The notes under the pieces are model-generated. The model was not told where the DNA came from. It saw nothing but the letters and a program-made list of their open reading frames with translations, and did no database searches. From assembly GCF_009712475.1 (NCBI RefSeq), contig NZ_VCJO01000010.1, forward strand, positions 62,001 to 126,000: a stretch of DNA of 64,000 bases. Reading direction: 5' to 3'. Origin of the DNA: Micromonospora sp. CP22. Its GTDB lineage: Bacteria > Actinomycetota > Actinomycetes > Mycobacteriales > Micromonosporaceae. Numbering within the stretch: the first letter of the stretch is position 1; every line of letters starts with the position of its first letter. Made by a program: the position numbers and the translations under genes. Shown in pieces: positions 8,487-16,492 of this stretch.

Positions 8487-10092
8487 CCGGGGTGATGCCG
8501 AGGCTGGCCAGGACGGCCCCCTGGTAGACGGTGACCGGTTCACCGGTGCCGTCACGGCGGACGATCACCACGGTGTCGAGGGGGCCCGGTCGCGGTCCGG
8601 CCCTGGTGGAGCGCAGTGAGATCAGCAGGTGGCCGGTGTCGGGGGTGAGGATCACCGTGTCGATCCGCTGGTCGGGTCCGGCGCCGGTGGGTACCTCGGT
8701 CCGGCTGCCGGAGCTGTCGGTCACCAGCAGTCGGTCCGCCCGTTCGTCGCCGTTGTCGTCGGTCAGGGCGTGCCAGACCGCGCCGTCACCGAGGGTCGCT
8801 CGGGGGGTGGCTCCCGGTGGGGCGCTGGTGACCGTACCGTCGGGGCTGAGGGTGAGGATCGTGCCGTCCGGTTGGAACGACGCTGTCGCCACCGACGCGG
8901 CGTTGGTCGGCGCGGCGTCGTCGGCGCGCACCGTCACCGACGACGCTGCGGGGGTGTCCGGATGGACGGTCGCGGTCGCGGTGGACAGCCGCACCGACCA
9001 GGTGCGGCTGGGGCGGGGGGCCCGATGGCCGACGTCGGGCGCGGCCGCCAACTCCACGACCAGGGCGGTGTCGCCGGAGACCGTAGCGGTGACCGAGCCG
9101 GTGACCGGCGGCAGTTGGGTGCCGGATCGGTCCGGTGTGCCGTCGACCACCGGGGTGACCGTGCCGGAGGCCAGGTCGAGCACGGCGATCCGTCCGGTGC
9201 CGGACCGGGTGTCCACCACGAGCGCGCGCCGCCCGTCGGGGGCGAAGGCCACCTCGCCGACCAGGGTGAGCAGGCTACGCGCCTTCTTGTCCGGGGTGAC
9301 CAGGCTGATCGTCCGGTACTTGTCGGAACGGTGCAGCACGGCGAACCCGCCGCTGGTGAAGACGCCGGGTACGTCCCGTCCACTGACCGTCACCGTGGGC
9401 TGTGACCGGCCGGTCTTGGTGTCGGCGATGACGAGCCGTGGGGGGCGCTCGGTGGTCAGCGCGGCCAGGTAGCGGCCGTCCGCCGAGGCGGCGATGGGAT
9501 GTGACGGCATCGCGATGGCCGGACTCGCCGCCCCGGACTTCAGGTCGATCGCGCCGTAACGCTCCCCCGCCCGGTCCTGCCACACCACACCGCCACGGGC
9601 GATCGTGCAGGTGGCCTCGACGGCGGGCCGGGTGGTCGTGCCGTCACCGGTCACCGCGAGACATCGCGATGCGGTCACCGACAGCGCGTCGGTGACGCCT
9701 GTCGCCCGCCGGGCGTACACGTGGTCGGGCAGGTTGGTCTCGCGCAGCCGACCGCCGACGAGCAACGCGTCCCGGCGGTCGTCCCCCAGCCCTCTGGCGA
9801 TGGTCGGGTAGCGGGGATCACCGAAGGCGACCTCGGCGTGCCGCCGGTCGGGTTGCCGGTCGGCCAGGTCGTCGCCGAACTGTTCCACGGTGAGCAGGCC
9901 GACCAGGTCGGTGCGCCGATCGTCCGCGACGGGCACCGCCAGCACCGCCGGGCCGAGCCCGCGCACCTCGGTCGGCACCGATGCCACCCGGACCGGCAGC
10001 TCGGTCGGTTCCGCTCCGGTGCAGCCGGTGACCACAGCCAGCACCAGCAATCCCGTCAGCCCGGTCCAGCGCGTTCCTCTCATGCCCGCCAT
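8482..10092 (-). CDS. Secreted lipoprotein with beta-propeller-like repeats
   Basis: About 536 residues from ATG 10092 (AGGTGA 5 nt upstream; ATG 10083 and GTG 10101 are alternatives). The N-terminus is a lipoprotein signal: RGTRW, then the hydrophobic GLLVLAVVTGC with the lipidated Cys. The mature part contains repeated blade-like segments of the WD40/PD40 kind (SADGRYLAAL, FAPDGRRALVVD, FQPDGTILTLSPDG), suggesting a surface-anchored beta-propeller. No catalytic motif was recognised. It shares orientation with the permease-like gene 162 bp downstream and is divergent from the LytS-type kinase. Confidence 0.7.
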   Translation of the reverse strand: MAGMRGTRWTGLTGLLVLAVVTGCTGAEPTELPVRVASVPTEVRGLGPAVLAVPVADDRRTDLVGLLTVEQFGDDLADRQPDRRHAEVAFGDPRYPTIARGLGDDRRDALLVGGRLRETNLPDHVYARRATGVTDALSVTASRCLAVTGDGTTTRPAVEATCTIARGGVVWQDRAGERYGAIDLKSGAASPAIAMPSHPIAASADGRYLAALTTERPPRLVIADTKTGRSQPTVTVSGRDVPGVFTSGGFAVLHRSDKYRTISLVTPDKKARSLLTLVGEVAFAPDGRRALVVDTRSGTGRIAVLDLASGTVTPVVDGTPDRSGTQLPPVTGSVTATVSGDTALVVELAAAPDVGHRAPRPSRTWSVRLSTATATVHPDTPAASSVTVRADDAAPTNAASVATASFQPDGTILTLSPDGTVTSAPPGATPRATLGDGAVWHALTDDNGDERADRLLVTDSSGSRTEVPTGAGPDQRIDTVILTPDTGHLLISLRSTRAGPRPGPLDTVVIVRRDGTGEPVTVYQGAVLASLGITPG

Positions 10093-10165
10093 TGTGATCA
10101 CCTACGCAAGTCGAGCCTTGCGAAGGTTCGACCGACGGCAGCGGGCGCGGTTCGTGGGACCGCGC

Positions 10166-10195
10166 TTGTCCGACCGGTGACGGTGCCCCTACCGT
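10166..10195 (+). promoter_or_regulatory. Leaderless promoter of the LytS-type kinase gene
   Basis: -35 TTGTCC (10166-10171), 18-bp spacer, -10 TACCGT (10190-10195), then 6 nt to the ATG. No Shine-Dalgarno sequence is present, consistent with a leaderless transcript. Confidence 0.5.
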
Positions 10196-10201
10196 CACGG
10201 T

Positions 10202-11278
10202 ATGGTGCGCCGGCTGACACTGTGGACGGTCTGCGCGACCGCCTGGTGGCTCGGGTACGCCTGGATCAGCGCCCGCAACTACCACCAGATCACCACGGAG
10301 TGGGGCATCTACCTCCCGTGGTCGGAGGTGCTCACCGCCGAGCTGATCACTGCCGGGCTGTGGATTCCGCTGACCGTTCTCGCCCTCGCCCTGTCGACCC
10401 GGTTCCCGCTCGGTCGGCCGACTCCGGTCGCCGTGGGTCTGCACCTGGCCGGGCTGGCGGTGGCGGTGCTCGGACGCTCGTGGGTCGTGCACCGGCTCGA
10501 CGAGTGGTTGGGCTGCTGGCCGGCCCTGCCGATGCTCGCCGAGTTGGCCATCGACCAGCGTCCGCAGCACGCGTTCACGTACGTGATGCTGACCGGTGTC
10601 GGTCACGCGCTGCACTACGCGGCGGCGCACCGGCGTCGCGAGGCCGAGCTGGCCCGCGCCGAGGTGGCGCGGCTACGCGCGCAGATCCGCCCGCACTTCC
10701 TGTTCAACGCGCTCAACACCATCGCGGCCGTGGTGCACGACGACCCGGACCGCGCCGAACGCATGGTCGTCGACCTGGGGGCGCTGCTGCGGCAGGCCCT
10801 GGAACACGGCGACGACCGGCCGGTGCCGCTCTCCACCGAACTGGATCTGACCCGCTGTTACCTCGACATCGAACAGCAGCGGTACGGCGAGCGGCTGCGG
10901 GTGTCCTGGGATGTCGCCCCCGACGCGGCGGAGGCGCTGGTGCCGCCACTGGTGCTCCAGCCGCTGGCCGAGAACGCCGTCCGGCACGGACTCGCGCGGC
11001 GGGCCGGTGGCGGCGAGGTACGCATCGTCGCGCACCGTCACGACGACACGCTGCGGCTGATGGTCGAGGACGACGGTGCCGGTCCGCGTGCCGGAGCCGG
11101 TTCGGAGGGCATCGGGCTGGCCAGTGTCCGTACGCGACTGCGTGCCGCGTACGGCCACCGGGGCGAGCTGACGGCCGGCGCGCGGCCGGGCGGCGGGTTC
11201 CGGGTGGTGCTGCGCGTGCCGTGGCGGTCGGCCGGCGGGCAGCCGCTGGCCGTGTCGTTCCCGGCGGGCGTACGGTGA
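10202..11278 (+). CDS. LytS/YehU-type sensor histidine kinase
   Basis: 358 residues. Three to four N-terminal membrane helices (about 5-22, 43-65, 76-92 and 125-142) lead into a short coiled segment and the His_kinase domain RAQIRPHFLFNALNTI, with phospho-acceptor His165. The ATPase domain follows with N-box LQPLAENAVRHGL and G-boxes VEDDGAGPR and GIGLASVRTRL. This is the kinase family that partners LytTR regulators, and the regulator gene overlaps its stop by 4 bp (GTGA). Signal and target are unknown. Confidence 0.92.
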   Translation: MVRRLTLWTVCATAWWLGYAWISARNYHQITTEWGIYLPWSEVLTAELITAGLWIPLTVLALALSTRFPLGRPTPVAVGLHLAGLAVAVLGRSWVVHRLDEWLGCWPALPMLAELAIDQRPQHAFTYVMLTGVGHALHYAAAHRRREAELARAEVARLRAQIRPHFLFNALNTIAAVVHDDPDRAERMVVDLGALLRQALEHGDDRPVPLSTELDLTRCYLDIEQQRYGERLRVSWDVAPDAAEALVPPLVLQPLAENAVRHGLARRAGGGEVRIVAHRHDDTLRLMVEDDGAGPRAGAGSEGIGLASVRTRLRAAYGHRGELTAGARPGGGFRVVLRVPWRSAGGQPLAVSFPAGVR

Positions 11279-11976
11279 TCCGGGCGTTGGTGGTCGACGA
11301 CGAGCCGCCGGCCCGCCGACGGCTGATCGCGCTGCTCGGGCACCATCCGGACGTCACCGTGTGCGGTTCGTGCGGCAGCGCCGACGAGGCGGTGCACGCG
11401 ATCACCGTGGACCGGCCGGACGTGGTCTTCCTCGACGTGGCGATGCCGGGCGCGGACGGCTTCACCGTGCTGGACGAACTCGCCGACCCACCGGCGGTGG
11501 TCTTCGTGACCGCGCACACCCGGTACGCCACGCGTGCCTTCGACGTCGCCGCGGTGGACTATCTCGTCAAGCCGTACCACCGGGAACGGTTGGCGATGGC
11601 GCTGGACCGGCTCCGGGCGCATCTGCGACACCGTCGACCTGCCGTCGGGCGGCTCGCTGTCGGCACCGGCGGACACACCCGCCTGCTCGATCCGGCGGAG
11701 GTGGACTACCTGCGGGCCGACGGCAACTACGTGCGCGTGTACGTCGGCTCCGCCAGTTACCCGGTGCGGGCCACCCTGACCGCCCTGCTGTCCACGCTGG
11801 ACAGCACCGCGTTCCTGCGGGTGCACCGGTCGCTGGCGGTACGCCTCGACCGGGTACGTGACGTGCAGACCCTGCGCCACGGCGAGTTGGCGCTGCGGCT
11901 GCGCAACGGGGCGTTGCTGATCTCGGGACGGAGCTACCGCGACGAGGTGCGGCGGGCACTGGGCCTGCACACCTGA
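11275..11976 (+). CDS. LytTR-family response regulator
   Basis: 233 residues with a GTG start overlapping the kinase stop (GTGA), so translation is coupled. The receiver domain (1-120) has acidic DDE at 8-10, phospho-acceptor Asp54 in VFLDVAMPG, Thr in VTAHTRYA and Lys in YLVKPYH. The C-terminal LytTR DNA-binding domain (about 135-230) contains VDYLRADGNYVRVYV, FLRVHRSLAVRLDRV and LLISGRSYRDEV. It works with the preceding kinase; target promoters are not evident, though LytTR pairs often control envelope or uptake genes. Confidence 0.93.
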   Translation: MIRALVVDDEPPARRRLIALLGHHPDVTVCGSCGSADEAVHAITVDRPDVVFLDVAMPGADGFTVLDELADPPAVVFVTAHTRYATRAFDVAAVDYLVKPYHRERLAMALDRLRAHLRHRRPAVGRLAVGTGGHTRLLDPAEVDYLRADGNYVRVYVGSASYPVRATLTALLSTLDSTAFLRVHRSLAVRLDRVRDVQTLRHGELALRLRNGALLISGRSYRDEVRRALGLHT

Positions 11977-12057
11977 CCGCTCCCGTTCGTCCCCCGTCCG
12001 CTCCCGTCCGTCACATCGGCGGGTCGCGGCCGGGGCGTACGACGACACCATCGATTC

Positions 12058-12936
12058 ATGCGTGCTTACCTGGCGTCGGTGGTGACCGTGGCGCTGCTGG
12101 GATGTCCGGGCGGTTCGGGACCGTGGGACGAACCGCCCGGTACCCCGGAACCGGTCCTGCCCGGCGTCATCTCGACCGACGCGTACGAGTGGCGGCTGGC
12201 CGTGTCGCCGGACCGGAAAACCGTGTACTTCCCGCGCAGCGAGGGTTTCTTCCCGGCCACCCGCCAGGCGACCATCATGGTTTCCCACTGGACGGGCAAC
12301 GGCTGGTCGGCGCCGACGGTGGCGCCGTTCTCGGGACGGTACCCGGACATGGACCCGTTCCTCAGCCCGGACGGGCGAACCCTGCACTTCTCCTCGATCC
12401 GCCCGGTCAACGGGCAGGAGCGCACCGACGCGGACCTGTGGCGGGTGCGGCGTACGCCCGATGGCCGCTGGGGTGAGCCGGAGCACCTGGGGCCGGTCAA
12501 CAGCCCGGCCGACGAGCTGTACTCGTCGGTCGCCGCCGACGGCACCCTCTACTTCGCCAGCGAGCGGGCCGGTGGCCTGGGAGGCTGGGACATCTACCGG
12601 GCACGACCGCGACCGGGTGGTGGGTACGGCCCGGCGGAGAACCTGGGCGCGCCGGTCAACACGGCCGGTTGGGAGTTCAACCCGACCATCACCGCGGACA
12701 ATCGGCTGCTGCTGTTCACCGGCTTGGACCGGTCCGGCGGGGCGGGCAACGGCGACATCTGGGCCAGTCGCCGGGTGGCCGACGGTTGGTCGCGGCCCTC
12801 CGGTGTCGGGTCGGTGGTGAACACGGCGGCCGACGAGTACCACCCGTCACTGTCGCCGAACCAGGACCGTCTCTTCTACGTCGTAGATGGAGACATTCAC
12901 CAGGTGGCGTTCGACGCGCTGGAGCTTCCCCGCTGA
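12058..12936 (+). CDS. PD40/TolB-like beta-propeller lipoprotein
   Basis: 292 residues beginning with a short lipoprotein signal (MRAYLASVVTVALLGC). The mature protein has five or so propeller blades with the PD40 signature (SPDRKTVYFP, SPDGRTLHFSSIRP, AADGTLYFASERAGGLGGWD, TADNRLLLFTG, SPNQDRLFYVVDGDI), like the WD40-like repeats of TolB and Pal-associated proteins. Probably a surface protein binding other proteins or glycans. It follows the LytTR operon by 81 bp and may be read from it or from its own promoter. Confidence 0.8.
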   Translation: MRAYLASVVTVALLGCPGGSGPWDEPPGTPEPVLPGVISTDAYEWRLAVSPDRKTVYFPRSEGFFPATRQATIMVSHWTGNGWSAPTVAPFSGRYPDMDPFLSPDGRTLHFSSIRPVNGQERTDADLWRVRRTPDGRWGEPEHLGPVNSPADELYSSVAADGTLYFASERAGGLGGWDIYRARPRPGGGYGPAENLGAPVNTAGWEFNPTITADNRLLLFTGLDRSGGAGNGDIWASRRVADGWSRPSGVGSVVNTAADEYHPSLSPNQDRLFYVVDGDIHQVAFDALELPR

Positions 12937-13008
12937 CGGTCCCGGTCAGTGGCCAGCCGACGAGCCACCACGGCGGCTTCCCGGAATCGGGGGGTGGAGC
13001 CGCCACCC

Positions 13009-13042
13009 GAGGCCCGCGGACAGTCTGCTGTCCGCGGGCCTC
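13009..13042 (+). terminator. Strong 15-bp hairpin downstream of the propeller lipoprotein
   Basis: GAGGCCCGCGGACAG (13009-13023) and its perfect complement (13028-13042) enclose a 4-nt TCTG loop. There is no U-tract, as is common for high-GC terminators. It lies 73 nt past the plus-strand stop. Confidence 0.6.
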
Positions 13043-13179
13043 AACCCGCCCGAGCAGGCGGGCCGAACGGACGGGCGGGCCGAACGGCCCCGGAGCTGTT
13101 CGACCGATTGAGCTTCACCTTCTGTGATGGTCACGGTCCGTATCGGACCTCCCGGCCAGTCGGGTAACCGAAGTCCACG

Positions 13180-13301
13180 CTTTGCTCTGCTTCAATCCAC
13201 GCAACTACGCCGGAGCAGCCCCGATGAAAATCGGGCACACGACAGCCACCGTCGGTTCAATGACAGAGCGTGACTGTTGCGTATTTTGAAGCAGAGCAAA
13301 G
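13180..13301. repeat. Nested-hairpin element with 16-bp terminal inverted repeats
   Basis: CTTTGCTCTGCTTCAA (13180-13195) pairs perfectly with 13286-13301. After a 3x3 mismatch, ACGCAAC (13199-13205) pairs with GTTGCGT (13276-13282), giving a stem of about 26 positions. Inside, CCCGAT-GAAA-ATCGGG (13220-13235) is a 6-bp hairpin closed by a GNRA tetraloop. The whole could be a structured RNA, a MITE/REP-like element or an elaborate bidirectional terminator between convergent genes. It is distinctly lower in GC than its surroundings. No similar copy was seen elsewhere in this window. Confidence 0.6.
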
Positions 13302-13368
13302 GGCGCGCGGGTGATAGGGGCGGCAGGGCTGGCGGTTACTCGATGTGATGGCGCTCGGGGGTGCTGGG

Positions 13369-14220
13369 CTATCGCAGTCGGCGGGCGGGGAAACGCATCG
13401 GTGGGTCGGCGATCGCGGACTGAGCGGCCACCAACTGGAGCTCCCGGGTACCGGCCGCCAGCGTCGCCTCCAGCACCGCGAAGATCGAGGCGGTGGTGCG
13501 TTCCAGCGCCGTGGCGGGCGACCCGGTGGTGGCCAGGTGCGCCAGGTATAGGGCGGCGGTGACGTCGCCTCCGCCGTTGGGGTAAATCGGCAGCAACGGG
13601 GTGGTCACCGCCCAGGCGCCGGCGTCCGAGACGGCCACCACCTCCAGCGAACCGGCAGGAACGTCGTCATGCACCACGCTGGTGACCAGGACGTGCCGAG
13701 GTCCGGTGGCGCGTACCGCGTCGACGGCCGCGAGCAGGTCGTCCACCGAGTTCGTCGGGCGGCCGGCGAGGAACTCCAACTCGAACTGGTTGGGGGTGAC
13801 GATGTCGGCGCGGGGCACCACCACGTCGCGCAGGTACTCCGGAATGCCGGGCCGGACGAACATGCCCCGGCCGACGTCACCCATCACCGGGTCACAGCAG
13901 TAGAGGGCGTCCGGGTTGGCGGTCTTGACCAGGGTCACCGCGTCGAGGATCACCGCTCCCATCGCCGGGTCACCCTGGTAGCCGGAGAGCACCGCGTCGG
14001 CGTCGCCGAGCACACCACGATCGGCGATGCCGGCGATCACCTCGGCGACCGCCGAGGGCGCCAGCAGCGGACCCCGCCACGCGCCGTACCCGGTGTGGTT
14101 GGAGAAGTGCACGGTCAGCACCGGCCACACCTCGTGACCGAGCCGTTGCAGCGGGAACACCGCAGCCGAGTTGCCGACATGGCCGTAGGCGACCGACGAC
14201 TGGATGGACAGGATCCTCAC
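13369..14220 (-). CDS. pdxY: Pyridoxal kinase
   Basis: 283 residues from GTG 14220, matching the usual PdxY length; a longer frame upstream overlaps the MerR-type gene. It phosphorylates pyridoxal with ATP to give pyridoxal 5'-phosphate in the B6 salvage pathway. Family features are RILSIQSSVAYGHVGNSAAVFPLQ at the N-terminus (substrate pocket), YCCDPVMGD in the middle, TPNQFELEFL, and the ribokinase-type anion hole and catalytic base in NGGGDVTAALY. It lies 49 bp after the MerR-HEAT gene on the same strand and may be the last gene of that unit. Confidence 0.93.
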   Translation of the reverse strand: MRILSIQSSVAYGHVGNSAAVFPLQRLGHEVWPVLTVHFSNHTGYGAWRGPLLAPSAVAEVIAGIADRGVLGDADAVLSGYQGDPAMGAVILDAVTLVKTANPDALYCCDPVMGDVGRGMFVRPGIPEYLRDVVVPRADIVTPNQFELEFLAGRPTNSVDDLLAAVDAVRATGPRHVLVTSVVHDDVPAGSLEVVAVSDAGAWAVTTPLLPIYPNGGGDVTAALYLAHLATTGSPATALERTTASIFAVLEATLAAGTRELQLVAAQSAIADPPMRFPARRLR

Positions 14221-14269
14221 CGTCCCATCATGGTCGACGGCGGTTGACCGGCCACGACCCACTCCGGAA

Positions 14270-15274
14270 CTATCGCCCGTCGCGCAGCGTGAGGACGTAC
14301 CGGGCGGTGTACGCGACCGCCCGGTCGGCATCGTGGGACAGCTCGGCGAGGGCACGTGCGGCCGTGGGCCCGGGGATGTCGGCGAGCGCCTGCGTCAACC
14401 GGCTGCGCACCGGCGAGGCGACTCCGTCGGTGCCGAGGCGCTCCACCAGCCGGCCGGCGATCTGCTCCGCCACGGCGGGATCACCGGCCAGCGCGGTCAG
14501 GGCGTCGGCCGCGTCCGCCTCGTTCGTCTCCTCGACGACCATCTCGACCAGGGTCGGGATGGCCTCGGTCACGCCACGCGCCCCGAGCGCCAGCGCGGCG
14601 TACCGGCGCACGACCGGGTCGGGGCCCACCAGGGCGTCGCGCAGCAGCGCGGTCGCGTCGTCGCCCGGGATCTCGGCGATGGACTTGACGGCTCGTTCCC
14701 GCACCTCTGCCGTGGGTGCGTCCAGGCCCTCCGCCAGCGGCTCCAGCACGTCGTCGACGGACTGGGCGAGAGCCCAGCGGAGGGCCCCGGCGACGTTCGG
14801 ATCCGACTCGCTCAACGCCGCCTCGACCAGTGCCTCCACCGGCACCGGCACCTCGCGGACCGAGGACAGGGCGGCGCTCTGGCGCTTCCCGGCGTTCTCC
14901 GAACCGAGGGCCTGGAGCAGGGCGACGATCTGGAGGACGTCCGCCCAGTCGGTCGGTTGCGCGGCACCGATCCGACGCAGGCGGGTGAGCAGTTCCGTCT
15001 CGGCCGCGATGCGTTCCCGGGTCTGGCGGATCATCTCGTCGACGAGCCGCGCGGGCGTGAACCCCGGGTCGTCGAGCGCACGCTTGACCTCACGCAGCGA
15101 CAGCCCCAACGACCGCAGGCTCTCGATGTGGAAGATCCGCCGGATGTCCTCGTCGGAGTATTCCCGATAGCCGGACCCGGTGCGGCCGGTCGGCCGCACC
15201 AGGCCGAGCGACTCGTAGTGCCGGAGCATGCGGGCGCTGACGCCGGACCTCCGAGCCACATCACCGATCAGCAC
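14270..15274 (-). CDS. MerR-family regulator fused to HEAT repeats
   Basis: 334 residues with a GTG start 6 nt after the upstream HEAT gene. Residues 1-70 are a MerR winged helix-turn-helix (LIGDVARRSGVSARMLRHYE, then GYREYSDEDIRRIFHI), followed by the dimerisation coiled coil (about 75-115). Instead of a metal- or drug-binding domain, residues about 140-330 are alpha-helical HEAT repeats (VRERAVKSIAEIPGDDA, VVRRYAALALGARG, DAADALTALAGDPAVA). HEAT solenoids bind proteins, so the activating signal may be a partner protein. It probably controls its own operon through the dyad at 15978-15996. Confidence 0.88.
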   Translation of the reverse strand: MLIGDVARRSGVSARMLRHYESLGLVRPTGRTGSGYREYSDEDIRRIFHIESLRSLGLSLREVKRALDDPGFTPARLVDEMIRQTRERIAAETELLTRLRRIGAAQPTDWADVLQIVALLQALGSENAGKRQSAALSSVREVPVPVEALVEAALSESDPNVAGALRWALAQSVDDVLEPLAEGLDAPTAEVRERAVKSIAEIPGDDATALLRDALVGPDPVVRRYAALALGARGVTEAIPTLVEMVVEETNEADAADALTALAGDPAVAEQIAGRLVERLGTDGVASPVRSRLTQALADIPGPTAARALAELSHDADRAVAYTARYVLTLRDGR

Positions 15275-15280
15275 CGACGA

Positions 15281-15949
15281 TCACCGGCTCCGCTCGTTCT
15301 CGCCGAGGGCCACCACGCGCTTCGCCTCCTCGATCGCGAACTCGAAGTCGGCGTCCGGGTCGTCGAGCAGGCGTTCGGTGGCGATGGCGTGCTGGCACAC
15401 CCCGGGGTCGGCGTGCCGCGCCGCTTCCCGCAGGATCGGCTCGATCAGTTCACCGAGCGCGACCAGCGCCCGACTCAGGCTAACCTGCGTCTGACGCCCG
15501 CCGCGCCCGAGTTGGGTCGTCAACACCTCGGCCAGGGCCGACTCGGCACCGTCCGGCACGAGCACCACCGCCGCCCGCCAGGCGCTGCGGGCCACCTCGT
15601 CGTCGGTGTCGGTCAGCAGTTCCCGGGTGATCGCCGGCCAGGCCCGCCGGTCTCCGATCTTGGACAGCGTGTGCAGCGCCTGGCTGCGGGCCTGCGCCTC
15701 CGGGCGGCGCAGTTCCCCGACGAGCGCGGGGACGGTCAGCGCGGCCGGGTGGCGGGTGAGCGCCCAGGTGAGCATCTCGCGTACGTAGAACTCGGGCTCG
15801 ACCGCGCAGCGCTCGACGAGCGGGTCGACGAACCGGTGGTCCGGGGTCGTGCCGGCGGCCAGCGCGGCGCGCAGCCGCACCGACGCGTCGTGGTGTCCCA
15901 GCCCACGCAACATCCGTGTCGTGTCCGGGGTCAGCTGTGGTGTGCTCAT
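15281..15949 (-). CDS. HEAT-repeat protein, partner of the MerR-HEAT regulator
   Basis: 222 residues from ATG 15949, with GGAGG about 9 nt upstream. Essentially all helical repeats: HDASVRLRAALAAG, EFYVREMLTWALTRHP, AQARSQALHTLSKIGDRRAW, DEVARSAWRAAVVL, ILREAARHADPGVCQHAI. No catalytic motif. It is the first gene of the operon, 6 nt before the MerR-HEAT gene. The shared solenoid architecture suggests that it interacts with, or competes with, the HEAT part of the regulator; that is inference. Confidence 0.8.
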   Translation of the reverse strand: MSTPQLTPDTTRMLRGLGHHDASVRLRAALAAGTTPDHRFVDPLVERCAVEPEFYVREMLTWALTRHPAALTVPALVGELRRPEAQARSQALHTLSKIGDRRAWPAITRELLTDTDDEVARSAWRAAVVLVPDGAESALAEVLTTQLGRGGRQTQVSLSRALVALGELIEPILREAARHADPGVCQHAIATERLLDDPDADFEFAIEEAKRVVALGENERSR

Positions 15950-15977
15950 CGCGACCACCTCCTCGACACAGTGAAGA

Positions 15978-15996
15978 CCTTGTCACTCTGTCAAGG
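15978..15996. promoter_or_regulatory. MerR-type operator dyad
   Basis: CCTTGACAGAGTGACAAGG on the minus strand is a 19-bp dyad with 7 of 9 positions paired. It lies 29 bp upstream of the HEAT-gene ATG and overlaps TTGAC-type -35 sequences. MerR proteins typically bind such dyads between -35 and -10, so autoregulation of the HEAT/MerR-HEAT operon is likely. Confidence 0.6.
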
Positions 15997-16109
15997 TCAA
16001 GCCGTGGGTGACCGCGCCCACCTCGCCCGGCCCATCCCCGATCTCGGGTTTACCCCCGGTGCAGACTGGAGATCACGAGCGTGAGGCTCGACTACGAGGG
16101 GGATCACGC

Positions 16110-16436
16110 GTGTCCGACAACGCCACCGACCGGCATCACCACACCGACGACCGCCCGGCCGACGTCACCGACCCGCTGCTGTGGCGGCTCGCCCTGGATG
16201 TCGCCGACGCGCACGCGCCGAGCGAGGACGGCGGCTGCGTCCACCTGCTCTGCTCCGGCCAGGAGTGGCCCTGCGAACCGTGGCAGCAGGCCCAGCGGGC
16301 CCTGAACCTCGCCCAGGGCGGTGCGGCCGACGAGGCGTCGGCAGCCACCTCCCCGCAGGAGGGCACCTGGTCTGCCCCGGCGACTCGACCGGCCTGGTCG
16401 ACCGACCACTCCCACCACGAGTCGGCCGCCGCCTGA
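16110..16436 (+). CDS. Small actinobacterial hypothetical protein
   Basis: 108 residues from GTG 16110, preceded by GAGGGGG at 8 nt. The N-terminus is rich in His and Asp, followed by DPLLWRLALDVADAH and the Cys-containing CVHLLCSGQEWPCEPWQQA. The C-terminal 35 residues are low complexity. The Cys/Trp-rich core recalls small conserved hypothetical proteins of actinomycetes; function unknown. Coding bias is good. Confidence 0.6.
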   Translation: MSDNATDRHHHTDDRPADVTDPLLWRLALDVADAHAPSEDGGCVHLLCSGQEWPCEPWQQAQRALNLAQGGAADEASAATSPQEGTWSAPATRPAWSTDHSHHESAAA

Positions 16437-16471
16437 CCGGACGACCGCGAGGAACCGGACGACGGTCGGCA

Positions 16472-16492
16472 CCGTCAATGTAGCGTTGACGG
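16472..16492 (+). promoter_or_regulatory. Palindrome and leaderless -10 directly before an ATG
   Basis: CCGTCAA (16472-16478) and TTGACGG (16486-16492) form a 7-bp perfect dyad with a 7-nt spacer. The spacer includes TAGCGT (16481-16486), a -10 hexamer 6 nt before the ATG at 16493. A repressor bound here would sit on the promoter and start site; the small helix-turn-helix product downstream is a candidate. Confidence 0.5.
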
